From Archangium sp. (GTDB lineage Bacteria; Myxococcota; Myxococcia; Myxococcales; Myxococcaceae): a DNA stretch of 64,000 nt. The stretch is from assembly GCA_030695565.1 (NCBI GenBank), contig JAUYRZ010000048.1, forward strand, positions 62,001 to 126,000. The letters run 5' to 3'. How positions within the stretch are numbered: the first letter of the stretch is position 1; each line of letters begins with the position of its first letter. The notes beneath the pieces are model-generated. The model saw only the letters and a program-made list of their open reading frames with translations, was not told the origin of the DNA and did not search any database. The position numbers were made by a program, and so were the translations under genes. Positions 10,519 through 18,002 of this stretch are shown in pieces.

Positions 10519-10774
10519 AAAAAAGCATTGAGGGTGGGTCGCGCTTTCGGGTTTCCCGGCGTTGCTCACCTCGTGCATGCCCCTCTGCCACGGGCAAAGT
10601 GCGCTCACTTGCAACCCGCGCGACGGGCGTACAGGGCTGTACGTGGGTGACTTGCGTCGCGATGAACAGGTCGAAGCCATGTTCAGCAGTCAAAAAGAAG
10701 CCCGCGCTGAGAGCCCGTTCGATTCAGGCGCGATGTTGAGCCCGAAAACACCCTCTTCCCCCCGGGCCTTTTTC
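10519..10774. other. 256-base non-coding gap with several hairpins
   Basis: The largest gene-free stretch, between the convergent ligA and hydrolase genes. On the plus strand it holds TGCCC-N8-GGGCA, AAGTG-CGCT-CACTT, a near-perfect CGTACAG-GG-CTGTACG dyad (10628-10643) and a terminator-like hairpin at the far end. No protein frame with family-like content is seen. It may be a long 3' UTR, a small RNA gene or a regulatory site; nothing decides between these. Confidence 0.4.
10740..10773 (+). terminator. Possible intrinsic terminator
   Basis: GCCCG (10740-10744) pairs with CGGGC (10763-10767) across a long loop, followed by C and five T. The stem is short and the loop large, so strength is doubtful. 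It would end plus-strand transcripts from ligA or from an RNA in the gap. Confidence 0.35.
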
Positions 10775-11443
10775 TCACCTCGGAGTCATGCGGTACTTCA
10801 CGAACGCCTCACGTTCTCTCAGCTGAAAGTACGGATTGCGCTCCCGCTCGCGACCGAGGCTCGAGACCTTCACGTCGCCGTAGTCATGCCCGGGGTAGAG
10901 CGCGGTCTCGCCACTCAACCGGCCGAGCACGCCGAACAACGACCGGTGCATCGCGCCCGGATCGCCGCCCTTGAAGTCACACCGCCCGCACGCGTTGACG
11001 AACAACGTGTCGCCCGCGAATAACCCGCCTCCGCACGACAGACACTGCGCGCCCGGAGTGTGACCCGGCGTGTGCAAACACTCGACCTCCAGCCCAGCCA
11101 CCTTCACCTTCTCGCCCGGGCTGACCGCCCGAATCGCGTTGGCGAACGGCCGGAGCACCTCGGCGAAGTCGACCTCAGCCTTCTGCACGTAGACCGGCAG
11201 GTCCGCGCGCTGAAGCAGCTCCGGAACCCCGTTGATGTGATCGTCGTGGTGATGGGTCAGGAAGATGCCGCTCAACTTCCGGCCAGCTTCCTCGACCGCC
11301 GCGAGGATGGCGTTCACGTCCCAGGCGGGGTCGACCACGAAGGCTTCCGTGCCTCCCGGCGATCCCGACAAGTAGACGAAGTTCTTCTTCGGCCCCAGCG
11401 CCAGCTGGCGAACATACGGCGTCTCTGATTTCGTCTGGTTCAT
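10775..11443 (-). CDS. Metallo-beta-lactamase fold hydrolase, glyoxalase II-like
   Basis: A 222-residue member of the metallo-beta-lactamase superfamily. The two-metal site is complete: THHHDDH (HxHxDH), HTPGHTPG, FAGDTLF (Asp) and LYPGHDYG (His). The order and spacing resemble glyoxalase II and related thioesterases rather than antibiotic-hydrolysing enzymes; the short C-terminal tail (ERNPYFQLREREAF) also fits the hydroxyacylglutathione hydrolase type. The substrate is not established. ATG 11443 is chosen over an upstream start at 11509 because GAGG precedes it at good distance. Its start codon overlaps that of the divergent next gene. Confidence 0.85.
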   Translation of the reverse strand: MNQTKSETPYVRQLALGPKKNFVYLSGSPGGTEAFVVDPAWDVNAILAAVEEAGRKLSGIFLTHHHDDHINGVPELLQRADLPVYVQKAEVDFAEVLRPFANAIRAVSPGEKVKVAGLEVECLHTPGHTPGAQCLSCGGGLFAGDTLFVNACGRCDFKGGDPGAMHRSLFGVLGRLSGETALYPGHDYGDVKVSSLGRERERNPYFQLREREAFVKYRMTPR

Positions 11444-12119
11444 GTCTTCGCGCCTCACCGTACTGTGCTGTTTCGTTGCGTCAGTGGCCTTCGCCGACAA
11501 GCCGACCATCTCCTACAAGGCGCCGCCGTCGGGAGACGATGATCGCCCCGTGATGACCTCGATCGTCATCAGCCCGCAGGGCACCGACTACGCCTTCAAG
11601 CTCGAGTTCAACAAGGCGCCCTGGGGGGAGGAGTGCAGGACGCGCTGCGCGAACGCCACCCTCTTTCTCGACACCGACAACAACAAGACCACCGGTCTCA
11701 AGCTGGCAGACCCCAAAGCCGCCGAGACCGGCACGGACATCGCGGTGACCATTCAGGGCGCGAAGGCGCTCAAAGACGGCGTGACGACCGCGGTGCTGCG
11801 CGTGAAGGTGATGCAGTACTCCGAAGACGCGATCAGCGTCGAAGAGGGTCACACGTTGATCGAGCTGGATCCCATCAACGACTCCGAGCGCGTGCTGGCT
11901 TCGGACACCTCGGTGTACCTGCTCATCGACGCGAACATGGGCGAGCAGCCCGCGGGCAAACAGCTGCGCGTGGTCTACCACCCGCCTGAATCGAAGCCGC
12001 TCATCGGCATGGCCAAGGGTATCGCGTCGCCTTCGACCGGCCGGGTCGAGCTCTTCAAAGACGGCAAGCTCACCAACCCCGCACCGAAGAAGAAGAAATC
12101 AGACTACGAGAAGATGTGA
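11442..12119 (+). CDS. Secreted protein of unknown function
   Basis: A 225-residue protein with a likely signal peptide (MSSRLTVLCCFVASVAFA, cleavage before DKP). The mature part looks beta-rich with Asp-rich turns, including LFLDTDNNKTTGLKLAD, a possible calcium-binding loop as seen in surface carbohydrate-binding or repeat proteins. It ends in a lysine cluster (KKKKSDYEKM). I do not recognise a named family. The ATG is the first possible start in the frame and shares the CATG tetramer with the divergent hydrolase start, so no conventional intergenic promoter region exists. Confidence 0.65.
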   Translation: MSSRLTVLCCFVASVAFADKPTISYKAPPSGDDDRPVMTSIVISPQGTDYAFKLEFNKAPWGEECRTRCANATLFLDTDNNKTTGLKLADPKAAETGTDIAVTIQGAKALKDGVTTAVLRVKVMQYSEDAISVEEGHTLIELDPINDSERVLASDTSVYLLIDANMGEQPAGKQLRVVYHPPESKPLIGMAKGIASPSTGRVELFKDGKLTNPAPKKKKSDYEKM

Positions 12120-12234
12120 GGCAAACCACTGACGACGGAACGCGTCATCGCCAGAAGGGGAGTGACCCCGGGATGACAATCCAGTGGCATCGTGCCATTC
12201 GTACCCATTCTTTGAGGCTTGGAGGAACGTCGCG

Positions 12235-13035
12235 ATGAGCCAACTCGAAATCCAGCAGCACGACGCGAAGAAGCTCGCCGCCGGGTACAAGAAGTCGTTC
12301 CGGCTGGTCGAGATCCTCGCGATCGTGACCTTCTGGAGCCTCTGCCTCGCGATCGCCGTGAAAGCCTTCCCCTTCCACCACACGCACCCGTGGTTGCTGG
12401 TGGCGGCGTTGGTGAGCGGGTTCATCTTTGCCGACTTCGTCTCAGGCTTCGTGCACTGGATGGCAGACACCTGGGGCTCGGCCGACATGCCGGTGCTGGG
12501 CAAGTCGTTGGTGCGCCCCTTCCGCGAGCACCACGTCGATCAGAAGGCGATGACCCACCACGACTACATCGAGACCAACGGCGCCAACTGCCTCGTCTCG
12601 TTGCCGGTGGCCGCCGGCGTGCTCTTCATTCCCCTGAACATCGAAGGCTGGGTGAGCTTCTCGCTGTACAGCTTCGTCACCCTGGGCTCGATGGTGTTCT
12701 TCGTGATGTGGACCAACCAGATTCACAAGTGGTCGCACCTCACGGAGGAGCAGACGCCGATGGTTCTGAAGGTGCTCCAGAAGCTGCACATCATCCTGCC
12801 GCCCGGGCATCACCAGCTGCACCACAGCTCGCCGTACGACACGTACTACTGCATCACCACGGGCTGGCTGAACTGGCCGCTGGCGAAGATCGGTTTCTAC
12901 CGGCACGCCGAGCGCTTCATCACCGCCATGTTCGGGCTGATTCCGCGGCGTGACGACATCGGGCTCAAGGCCGCGCTGCAGATCGCCCCGCTGGTGATCA
13001 CCGAGAAGACGACCGCGCTGACGCAGAACCCGTGA
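12235..13035 (+). CDS. carF: CarF/TMEM189-type plasmanylethanolamine desaturase
   Basis: Membrane di-iron enzyme predicted to form the vinyl ether bond of plasmalogens. In M. xanthus CarF is needed for the singlet-oxygen/blue-light carotenoid response, and animal TMEM189 (PEDS1) is the homologue. The 266 residues contain the family landmarks: FADFVSGFVHWMADTWG, FREHHVDQKAMTHHDY, NQIHKWSH and GHHQLHHSSPYDTYYCITTGWLN, giving the conserved histidine set, between hydrophobic segments near residues 25-45, 55-75 and 125-160. The ATG at 12235 has a strong GGAGGA site. Stands alone, convergent with murI across a repeat hairpin. No carotenoid regulators are beside it. Confidence 0.88.
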   Translation: MSQLEIQQHDAKKLAAGYKKSFRLVEILAIVTFWSLCLAIAVKAFPFHHTHPWLLVAALVSGFIFADFVSGFVHWMADTWGSADMPVLGKSLVRPFREHHVDQKAMTHHDYIETNGANCLVSLPVAAGVLFIPLNIEGWVSFSLYSFVTLGSMVFFVMWTNQIHKWSHLTEEQTPMVLKVLQKLHIILPPGHHQLHHSSPYDTYYCITTGWLNWPLAKIGFYRHAERFITAMFGLIPRRDDIGLKAALQIAPLVITEKTTALTQNP

Positions 13036-13044
13036 GGTAGGGCC

Positions 13045-13087
13045 GTCACCCCAGCCCTCTCCCAGAGGGCCCAGAGGGAGAGGGAGA
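13045..13087. repeat. Dispersed CCCTCTCCC/GGGAGAGGG hairpin element, probable bidirectional terminator
   Basis: CCCTCTCCC (13055-13063) and GGGAGAGGG (13076-13084) form a perfect 9-bp stem with a 12-base loop, directly preceded by GTCACCCCAG. It sits in the 58-base gap between the convergent carF and murI genes. Related pieces occur near 20900 and 63260, so it belongs to a repeated intergenic family. There is no T-tract. Confidence 0.65.
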
Positions 13088-13093
13088 CACTGC

Positions 13094-13912
13094 TCACTTC
13101 ACGTGCAGATCGATCTGCCGCGCGCCCGACAGCGGCCGGCCGAGAAACCGCGCGCCCACCTCGAGGAACCGCGCGGGAGTGTCCGTCACCAGGAAGTGCC
13201 GCTCGACCGGCCCCCGCTCGAGCCGGGTGAGCTCGCGCTCGCGAAGCACCTGCACCAACCGCTCGGTGGTCGCCTTCGCCGAGTCGACCAGCGTCACGCC
13301 CGGCCCCACGACCTTCTGAATCACCTCGGCCAGCAGCGGGTAATGCGTGCACCCGAGCACCAGCGTGTCGACGTCCGCGCCCAGAAAATCCCCGCCCAGA
13401 TACTTCTCTGCCACGAGCTGCGGCACCATGCCGTCAATCCACCCTTCTTCGGCCAGCGGCACGAAGAGCGGACAGGCCCGGGTGTTCACCTGCATGGTGG
13501 GCGACGCCGCGGTGAGGGCCGCCTGGTACGCGCCCGAGGCGATGGTGCCGGGCGTTCCAATCACCGCCACCTTGCCCGTCTTCGTCACCTTCGCGGCCGC
13601 CTGCGCCCCGGGAATGATCACCCCGATGACCGGAATGGGCAGCTCGGCCTCGAGCGCCGGCAAGGCCACGGCTGACGCGGTGTTACAGGCCACCACCAGC
13701 GCCTTGATGTCGTACTCCAGCAACGCGTGCGCGTTGGCCAGCGAGTAGCGGGTGACCACCTCGCCCGACTTGGTGCCGTAGGGAACGCGCGCCGTGTCAC
13801 CGAGGTAGACGGTGGACTCGAGGGGCAGGCGCTCCATCAGCGCCTTGAGCACCGTGAGGCCACCCACACCCGAGTCGAAGACGCCGATTGCCGCGTGTCT
13901 GCCGTGCCGCAT
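13094..13912 (-). CDS. murI: Glutamate racemase
   Basis: Makes D-glutamate for peptidoglycan. About 272 residues, the normal size. Signature motifs: AIGVFDSGVGGLTVLK with the active-site Asp, VACNTASAVAL with the first catalytic Cys and VLGCTHYPLL with the second. The product acts in the cytoplasm. ATG 13912 is preferred, as it lies close to the conserved start; GTG 13930 would add six residues. The gene lies 33 bases downstream of the beta-barrel protein gene, so the two may be co-transcribed. Confidence 0.95.
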   Translation of the reverse strand: MRHGRHAAIGVFDSGVGGLTVLKALMERLPLESTVYLGDTARVPYGTKSGEVVTRYSLANAHALLEYDIKALVVACNTASAVALPALEAELPIPVIGVIIPGAQAAAKVTKTGKVAVIGTPGTIASGAYQAALTAASPTMQVNTRACPLFVPLAEEGWIDGMVPQLVAEKYLGGDFLGADVDTLVLGCTHYPLLAEVIQKVVGPGVTLVDSAKATTERLVQVLRERELTRLERGPVERHFLVTDTPARFLEVGARFLGRPLSGARQIDLHVK

Positions 13913-13945
13913 GCCCGACGGCAGTAGCACACGCCGCGCCAGCTT

Positions 13946-14740
13946 CTAGAAGATGAAGCCAGCCCCGAGGTAGAGGCCCACGTTGTTCAGCACCGACGAG
14001 TTGGGGTCCAGCTTGAGCAGGCTGAAGGCGAGCGTACGGTCGATGTCGCGTTCGAACTCCCGGCACTGACCTGAAGGTGCGGTGCCAGGATCAATGAGGT
14101 TGGGGGCGTCGGCGTCGGCCCGGGTGCAGCCGTTCACCTGCTCGATGCGCGCGCTGTAGACCACGTCGCGGACCTCGGCCCGCGCCGTGAAGTGTTTCCC
14201 CAGCGAGAGCCGGAAACCCGCGGCCAGCGTGCCCATGAAGCGTGCCCCCGTGTCTCCGTAGCTGGCGGGCGTGGTCGTCTGCGGCTTCAACTGATGGCGC
14301 GTTCCTCCCGCCCCCAAACCGCCGCTGAGCACCACGCCGAAATGCGCCAGGGGCCCGTTGAAGAGCGTGAACTTGGCGGCGAACGGTTCGACCTCCACGC
14401 CGCCGAACACACCCCACGTCCACAGCAGGGAGGCCGACGACTGCGCCTCGACGCGGTAGTTCTCCACCAGCATCGCGTTGAAGTTCGACTCGACGTTGTG
14501 CCAGTTGCCGCCGCCGAGCACCTGCAGCGCGAACCGTTCACGCAGGTGCCAGGTGACCGAGCCGAAGGTGCCCACGTGCTGGGTGAACTGGCCGTTGAGC
14601 TGCACCGCCGCGGGGAAGAGCGCGACCTCGACCCGGCCGCTCTTCGCGTCGCGCTGTTCGATCACGTGCACCTGCGCCGCCGGCTCTCCCGCCCACGCCA
14701 CGCCCGCCATCAGCCCCGCCGCCATCAGCCATGTCTTCAT
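13946..14740 (-). CDS. Predicted outer-membrane beta-barrel protein
   Basis: A 264-residue protein with a signal peptide (MKTWLMAAGLMAGVAWA, cleavage before GEP). The rest alternates hydrophobic and polar residues as in membrane strands, with glycine-rich turns (FGVVLSGGLGAGGT; TLAAGFRLSLGKHFTARAEVRDVVYS) and an aromatic C-terminal end (LYLGAGFIF) typical of substrates of the BAM complex. One long loop near residue 205-230 holds two Cys. It looks like the OmpA-like barrel class common in myxobacteria; ligand unknown. Possibly in one transcript with murI; its own 5' end faces the hairpin terminator at 14789-14815. Confidence 0.75.
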   Translation of the reverse strand: MKTWLMAAGLMAGVAWAGEPAAQVHVIEQRDAKSGRVEVALFPAAVQLNGQFTQHVGTFGSVTWHLRERFALQVLGGGNWHNVESNFNAMLVENYRVEAQSSASLLWTWGVFGGVEVEPFAAKFTLFNGPLAHFGVVLSGGLGAGGTRHQLKPQTTTPASYGDTGARFMGTLAAGFRLSLGKHFTARAEVRDVVYSARIEQVNGCTRADADAPNLIDPGTAPSGQCREFERDIDRTLAFSLLKLDPNSSVLNNVGLYLGAGFIF

Positions 14741-14788
14741 ACGTGCAGCATCGGAGATCTCCCACGCCGCAGAAAAGAGCCCGCAACG

Positions 14789-14815
14789 AAAAACCCGGGG
14801 CCAGCCCGGGGTTCT
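14789..14815 (-). terminator. Rho-independent terminator for the 14843-15853 gene
   Basis: On the minus strand AACCCCGGG and CCCCGGGTT form a stem with one C-C mismatch and a short loop, followed by a run of five T (14793-14789). It lies about 30 bases after the stop codon at 14843. A second small hairpin, TTCTCG-CAATT-CGAGAA, sits between the two at about 14812-14828. Confidence 0.7.
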
Positions 14816-14842
14816 CGCAATTCGAGAAATGTGCCGACGTGG

Positions 14843-15853
14843 TTACGGCGTCATCAGGATCGCCGGGGTGGGCTGGGGGTTGTCCACGTTGGGGAACACA
14901 CCGGCCTCGACCGTGTACGTCGGAGGCACCGCGCTGCTCGAGCGATAGATGACGCCGCCCGTGCCCGTCGCCGCGAGGAAGATCTGGTAGGTGCCGTAGT
15001 AGACGTACGGCACCTGGTAGCCCTGCACGCCGCCGTTGAGGCAAGGCGAGGTGAAGGTGGTGTCTCCGTTCGCATCACGCAGCGTGATGCCGACATCGAA
15101 CACGCCGGCCTGAGCGCAGTTCAGCTGCGTCACGCCGTTCGAGAAGGTCCACTTCACCGGGGCCGAACCGACGATCCACGCGAGGCTGAACTGCTGCGTG
15201 GTCGCTCCGCCTGCGTAGACGTCGAACGAGTTGAGCGCCCGGTAGTAGAAGAGCCCCGCGTTGTCGCGCGCCGAGATGTCGATGGTGTGCCGGCCCACGC
15301 CGAGGTTCTGCAGCAACACGCCGGGGGTGGTGCCGCCCGCAGCGCAGTTGACCGAGGTGGGCGTACCGTTGTCGATCGCGATGTCGACGGCCGCGATGTA
15401 CTGGCAGGTGACCGGCGTGCCGGCAGGCAGCGTCCACGTCACGTAGACCGAGCCCGTCGCGTTGCCCGTAGGCAGCAGGTTGACCGCGTTCTCCACGTCG
15501 CCGTTCACCGTGAGGCGGCCCGACGCTTCGTAGATGACCGTGCCCTGCGCGTTCTGGCCAGAGATCGTGTAGTTGTAAGTGCCCGCGCGGAAGTTGAGCA
15601 GCTTGATGCCCGCCGCGTTCGCGTTGAGGCAGCCGTAGACGCCGTTGTTCTGCAGCGTCTGGCCGGGGATCGAGACGGCGATCTGCACCACCTCAGGCAC
15701 TTCGAAACACTGCCGGCCTGCGAACTGCCAGGTGAAGGTGATGTCACCGGATCTGCCGGTGGGCGTCGGCTCGGTGGTGAAAACACAGCCGGTTGAGCTC
15801 ATCAGAGCGGCGGCGGCGATGATGCTGCTCAGAAACCGGGAATGCGCAGTCAT
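14843..15853 (-). CDS. Secreted lipoprotein with three tandem Cys-paired beta repeats
   Basis: A 336-residue predicted lipoprotein (MTAHSRFLSSIIAAAALMSSTGC lipobox region). The mature part is three diverged repeats of about 95 residues, beginning ITFTWQFAG, VYVTWTLPAG and APVKWTFSNG. Each has two cysteines at matching places (CFEV/YGCLN, VTCQY/VNCAAG, LNCAQ/SPCLNGG) and a later G-x-Y/H-x-(I/F) strand. This looks like tandem immunoglobulin-like beta sandwiches with one disulfide each. GAGGAC precedes the ATG at 15853, and a strong terminator follows the stop, so it is a single-gene unit. Function unknown; surface or periplasmic binding is a guess. Confidence 0.7.
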   Translation of the reverse strand: MTAHSRFLSSIIAAAALMSSTGCVFTTEPTPTGRSGDITFTWQFAGRQCFEVPEVVQIAVSIPGQTLQNNGVYGCLNANAAGIKLLNFRAGTYNYTISGQNAQGTVIYEASGRLTVNGDVENAVNLLPTGNATGSVYVTWTLPAGTPVTCQYIAAVDIAIDNGTPTSVNCAAGGTTPGVLLQNLGVGRHTIDISARDNAGLFYYRALNSFDVYAGGATTQQFSLAWIVGSAPVKWTFSNGVTQLNCAQAGVFDVGITLRDANGDTTFTSPCLNGGVQGYQVPYVYYGTYQIFLAATGTGGVIYRSSSAVPPTYTVEAGVFPNVDNPQPTPAILMTP

Positions 15854-15894
15854 GGTGTCCTCGTTGTGGGGTCTACCGGAACGGAGTCGGCTGA

Positions 15895-15944
15895 TTGTAC
15901 GTGAGGCATGCTTCCCTATTCAGGGAGCCTCGCCAACTCCCTGA
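15895..15944 (+). promoter_or_regulatory. Candidate tolQ promoter with overlapping perfect inverted repeat
   Basis: TTGTAC (15895-15900) and TATTCA (15917-15922) are spaced by 16 bases. Directly overlapping the -10 box is a perfect inverted repeat, TCAGGGAG (15920-15927) and CTCCCTGA (15937-15944) with a 9-base spacer. The repeat could be an operator or a hairpin in the tolQ leader. Confidence 0.35.
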
Positions 15945-15996
15945 TTCCACAGGGTTGTTTCTTGCTGCACTGCGACAGGGATGTTACGCCGACCCC

Positions 15997-16683
15997 ATGC
16001 TTGCCTCGATCAACTACATCGACGTGCTCAAGAGCGCGTCGGGCGTCGAGCTGATGGTGCTCATCGTTCTCGCCGGTGCGTCTGCGTACAGCTGGGCCCT
16101 CATCGGCATGAAGTCGATGCAGCTTCGCAAGGCGCGCTCCGAGTCGGTGGCCTTCCTCGACACGTTCTGGAAAGCGTCGCGGCTCGACGCCATCTACACC
16201 GCTTCTCAACAGCTCGAGTCGTCGCCGCTGAGCCGGGTATTTCGCGCAGGCTACGAAGAGCTCTCCAAGCTCGCCCAGCAGAAGGGCGGCACCGAAGCGG
16301 CCATGAGCGAGAAGCTCGGCGGCATCGAGAACGTCGAGCGCTCCTTGAGCCGCGCGGCGCTGGCGGAGATCACCACGCTCGAGGCCCACGTTCCGTTCCT
16401 GGGCACGGTCGGCAGCACGGCGCCGTTCGTCGGCCTGTTCGGCACCGTGATGGGCATTTTGGGTGCGTTCAACGAGATCGCTGAGAAGGGCAACGCCACC
16501 ATCACCACCGTCGCCGCGCCCATCGGCAACGCGCTGCTGGCCACCGCCGCGGGCCTGTTCGCCGCCATCCCCGCGGTGATCGCGTACAACTCGTATGTCT
16601 CGCGCATCAAGATCTTCGACACCGAGATGTCGAACTTCTCCAACGACTTCCTGAACATCGTGAAGCGCCACTTTTTCAAGTGA
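15997..16683 (+). CDS. tolQ: TolQ/ExbB-family proton channel subunit
   Basis: Inner-membrane stator subunit of the Tol system, which uses the proton gradient to hold the outer membrane to the cell wall during division. 228 residues with three membrane helices: LMVLIVLAGASAYSWALIGM near residue 15-35, LGTVGSTAPFVGLFGTVMGILGAF near 130-155 and LLATAAGLFAAIPAVIAYN near 185-205. The GxTAPxxGLxGTV signature is typical. ATG 15997 gives the usual family start; no strong ribosome site precedes it. TolR follows after 8 bases. It could serve another Exb-type motor, but the tolR-tolA-tolB order favours Tol. Confidence 0.92.
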   Translation: MLASINYIDVLKSASGVELMVLIVLAGASAYSWALIGMKSMQLRKARSESVAFLDTFWKASRLDAIYTASQQLESSPLSRVFRAGYEELSKLAQQKGGTEAAMSEKLGGIENVERSLSRAALAEITTLEAHVPFLGTVGSTAPFVGLFGTVMGILGAFNEIAEKGNATITTVAAPIGNALLATAAGLFAAIPAVIAYNSYVSRIKIFDTEMSNFSNDFLNIVKRHFFK

Positions 16684-16691
16684 GGTGACCC

Positions 16692-17141
16692 GTGGGCATG
16701 TCAGCAGGCAAAGGCGGCGGACGGGCGACCCTCAGTGAAATCAACGTCACGCCGATGGTCGACGTGATGTTGGTGCTGTTGATCATCTTCATGGTCACCA
16801 CCCCGCTCATTCAGCAGGGCGTGAAGGTCAGCCTCCCCGAGACGAAGGCGGCGCCGGTGGAGGCCGACGAGAAGAAGCTGGTGGTCTCCATCGACATCGC
16901 CAAGCGCGTGTACATCGGCGAGGCCGAGGTGACCCTGGCCGACTTCGAAGAGAAGCTGCGTACCAACGCCAAGGCCCAGGCTGAGAAGGAGATGTACCTG
17001 CACGCCGATCGTGACCTGCCGTACGGGCTGGTGGTCGACGTGATGGCCGCTGCCCAGCGCGCGGGCGTCACGAATGTGGGCATGATCACGGACCCGATGG
17101 GGGCCTCCAAGCCGTCGAAGGAAAAGGACAAGAAGAAGTGA
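16692..17141 (+). CDS. tolR: TolR/ExbD-family motor subunit
   Basis: Partner of TolQ in the proton-driven motor. 149 residues: one N-terminal membrane helix with the conserved Asp in NVTPMVDVMLVLLIIFMVTTPL, then a periplasmic domain (VSIDIAKRVYIGEAEVTL) and a lysine-rich tail. GTG 16692 or ATG 16698 may be the start; GAGGTG lies upstream of both. It overlaps the next gene by GTGA. Confidence 0.93.
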   Translation: MGMSAGKGGGRATLSEINVTPMVDVMLVLLIIFMVTTPLIQQGVKVSLPETKAAPVEADEKKLVVSIDIAKRVYIGEAEVTLADFEEKLRTNAKAQAEKEMYLHADRDLPYGLVVDVMAAAQRAGVTNVGMITDPMGASKPSKEKDKKK

Positions 17142-17896
17142 CCGCTGCCGCCCAGAGCCTGCTGCACGACCGCCCCACCCCGCTGCCCATGTTCGTGGCG
17201 GTGTCGGTGGCCGGGCACGTGCTCGCGGTGGTGCTCTGGCTGATCGTCGGTTGGTTGTTCGCCGGCCCCAGGGTCGACCTCACCCAGACGCCCATCAAGG
17301 CCTCGCTCGTGCGCCTGGGCAAACCGCGCGACGACAAGCTCCTGCCGCGCAAAGAAGAAGAGGCCCCGCCGCCCGCGCCCAAAGTCGAAGAGGTCGCCGT
17401 GGCCACGCCTGCGCCTCCGAAGGTGGACACCGCGATCAAGATCCCCACCAAGGACGCCAAGCCCGAGAAGGCCGACAAGAAAGACGGCGCCAAAGACGCG
17501 AAGAAGAGCTTGTTCGACGCCTTCGCCAAGAGCGGCAAGCAGGGCAAGGTCCTCGAAGAGCTCGAAGGCGCGGCCGACGGCGACGTCGATGGCGATTCCG
17601 CCAAGCAGGAGGGCGAGAGGTACTTCGGCCTGCTCAACGCGGTGGTCAAACGCAACTACGACGTCTCGAACACCATCGACGAGGCGGAACGCCGGCGGCT
17701 GCGTGCAGAAGTGGCGCTGCGAATCGGCGCTGCAGGCGAGCTGATCGACGTCAGCCTCACCAAGCCCTCCGGCAACGAGCAGTTCGACTCCGCCGTGATC
17801 GGCGCGGTCAAGAAGGCCGCTCCTTTCTCTGCGCCTCCTGAACATTTGCGCGACTCCCTGAAGAAGAGCGGTGTCGCCATCGTGTTCACTCCGTAA
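17138..17896 (+). CDS. tolA: TolA/TonB-like energy-transducing protein
   Basis: A 252-residue protein with an N-terminal membrane helix (VAVSVAGHVLAVVLWLIVGWLFAG), a long Lys/Ala/Pro-rich spacer near residues 65-135 and a C-terminal TonB/TolA-type domain (YFGLLNAVVKRNYDVS; LRIGAAGELIDVSLTKPSGNEQFDSAVIGAVKKA). It would link the TolQ-TolR motor to TolB or outer-membrane partners. It starts at GTG 17138 inside the tolR stop codon. The symbol rests on the gene order; a TonB-type role cannot be excluded from sequence alone. Confidence 0.82.
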   Translation: MTAAAQSLLHDRPTPLPMFVAVSVAGHVLAVVLWLIVGWLFAGPRVDLTQTPIKASLVRLGKPRDDKLLPRKEEEAPPPAPKVEEVAVATPAPPKVDTAIKIPTKDAKPEKADKKDGAKDAKKSLFDAFAKSGKQGKVLEELEGAADGDVDGDSAKQEGERYFGLLNAVVKRNYDVSNTIDEAERRRLRAEVALRIGAAGELIDVSLTKPSGNEQFDSAVIGAVKKAAPFSAPPEHLRDSLKKSGVAIVFTP

Positions 17897-18002
17897 AATG
17901 GTCGCTTCACCTCGGTCAGTCGTCCGCTCCGCTCCCGCCTGTCTCGCGCAGCGTTCCGCTGCTATCGGTTCCGCTCCGTCAACCTGAACTATGAGGTCGT
18001 GC

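Noticed and set aside
10715-10735. GTTCGATTC resembling a tRNA T-loop
   Set aside because: The flanking bases do not form a T-stem and no acceptor, D or anticodon arm can be drawn.
10775-11443. A beta-lactam resistance enzyme
   Set aside because: The metal motifs and tail fit glyoxalase II-type hydrolases; no signal peptide is present.
12180-12200. TGGCATCGTGCCA as a possible sigma54 promoter before carF
   Set aside because: The GG-N10-GC spacing required for sigma54 is not met; it is just a small dyad.
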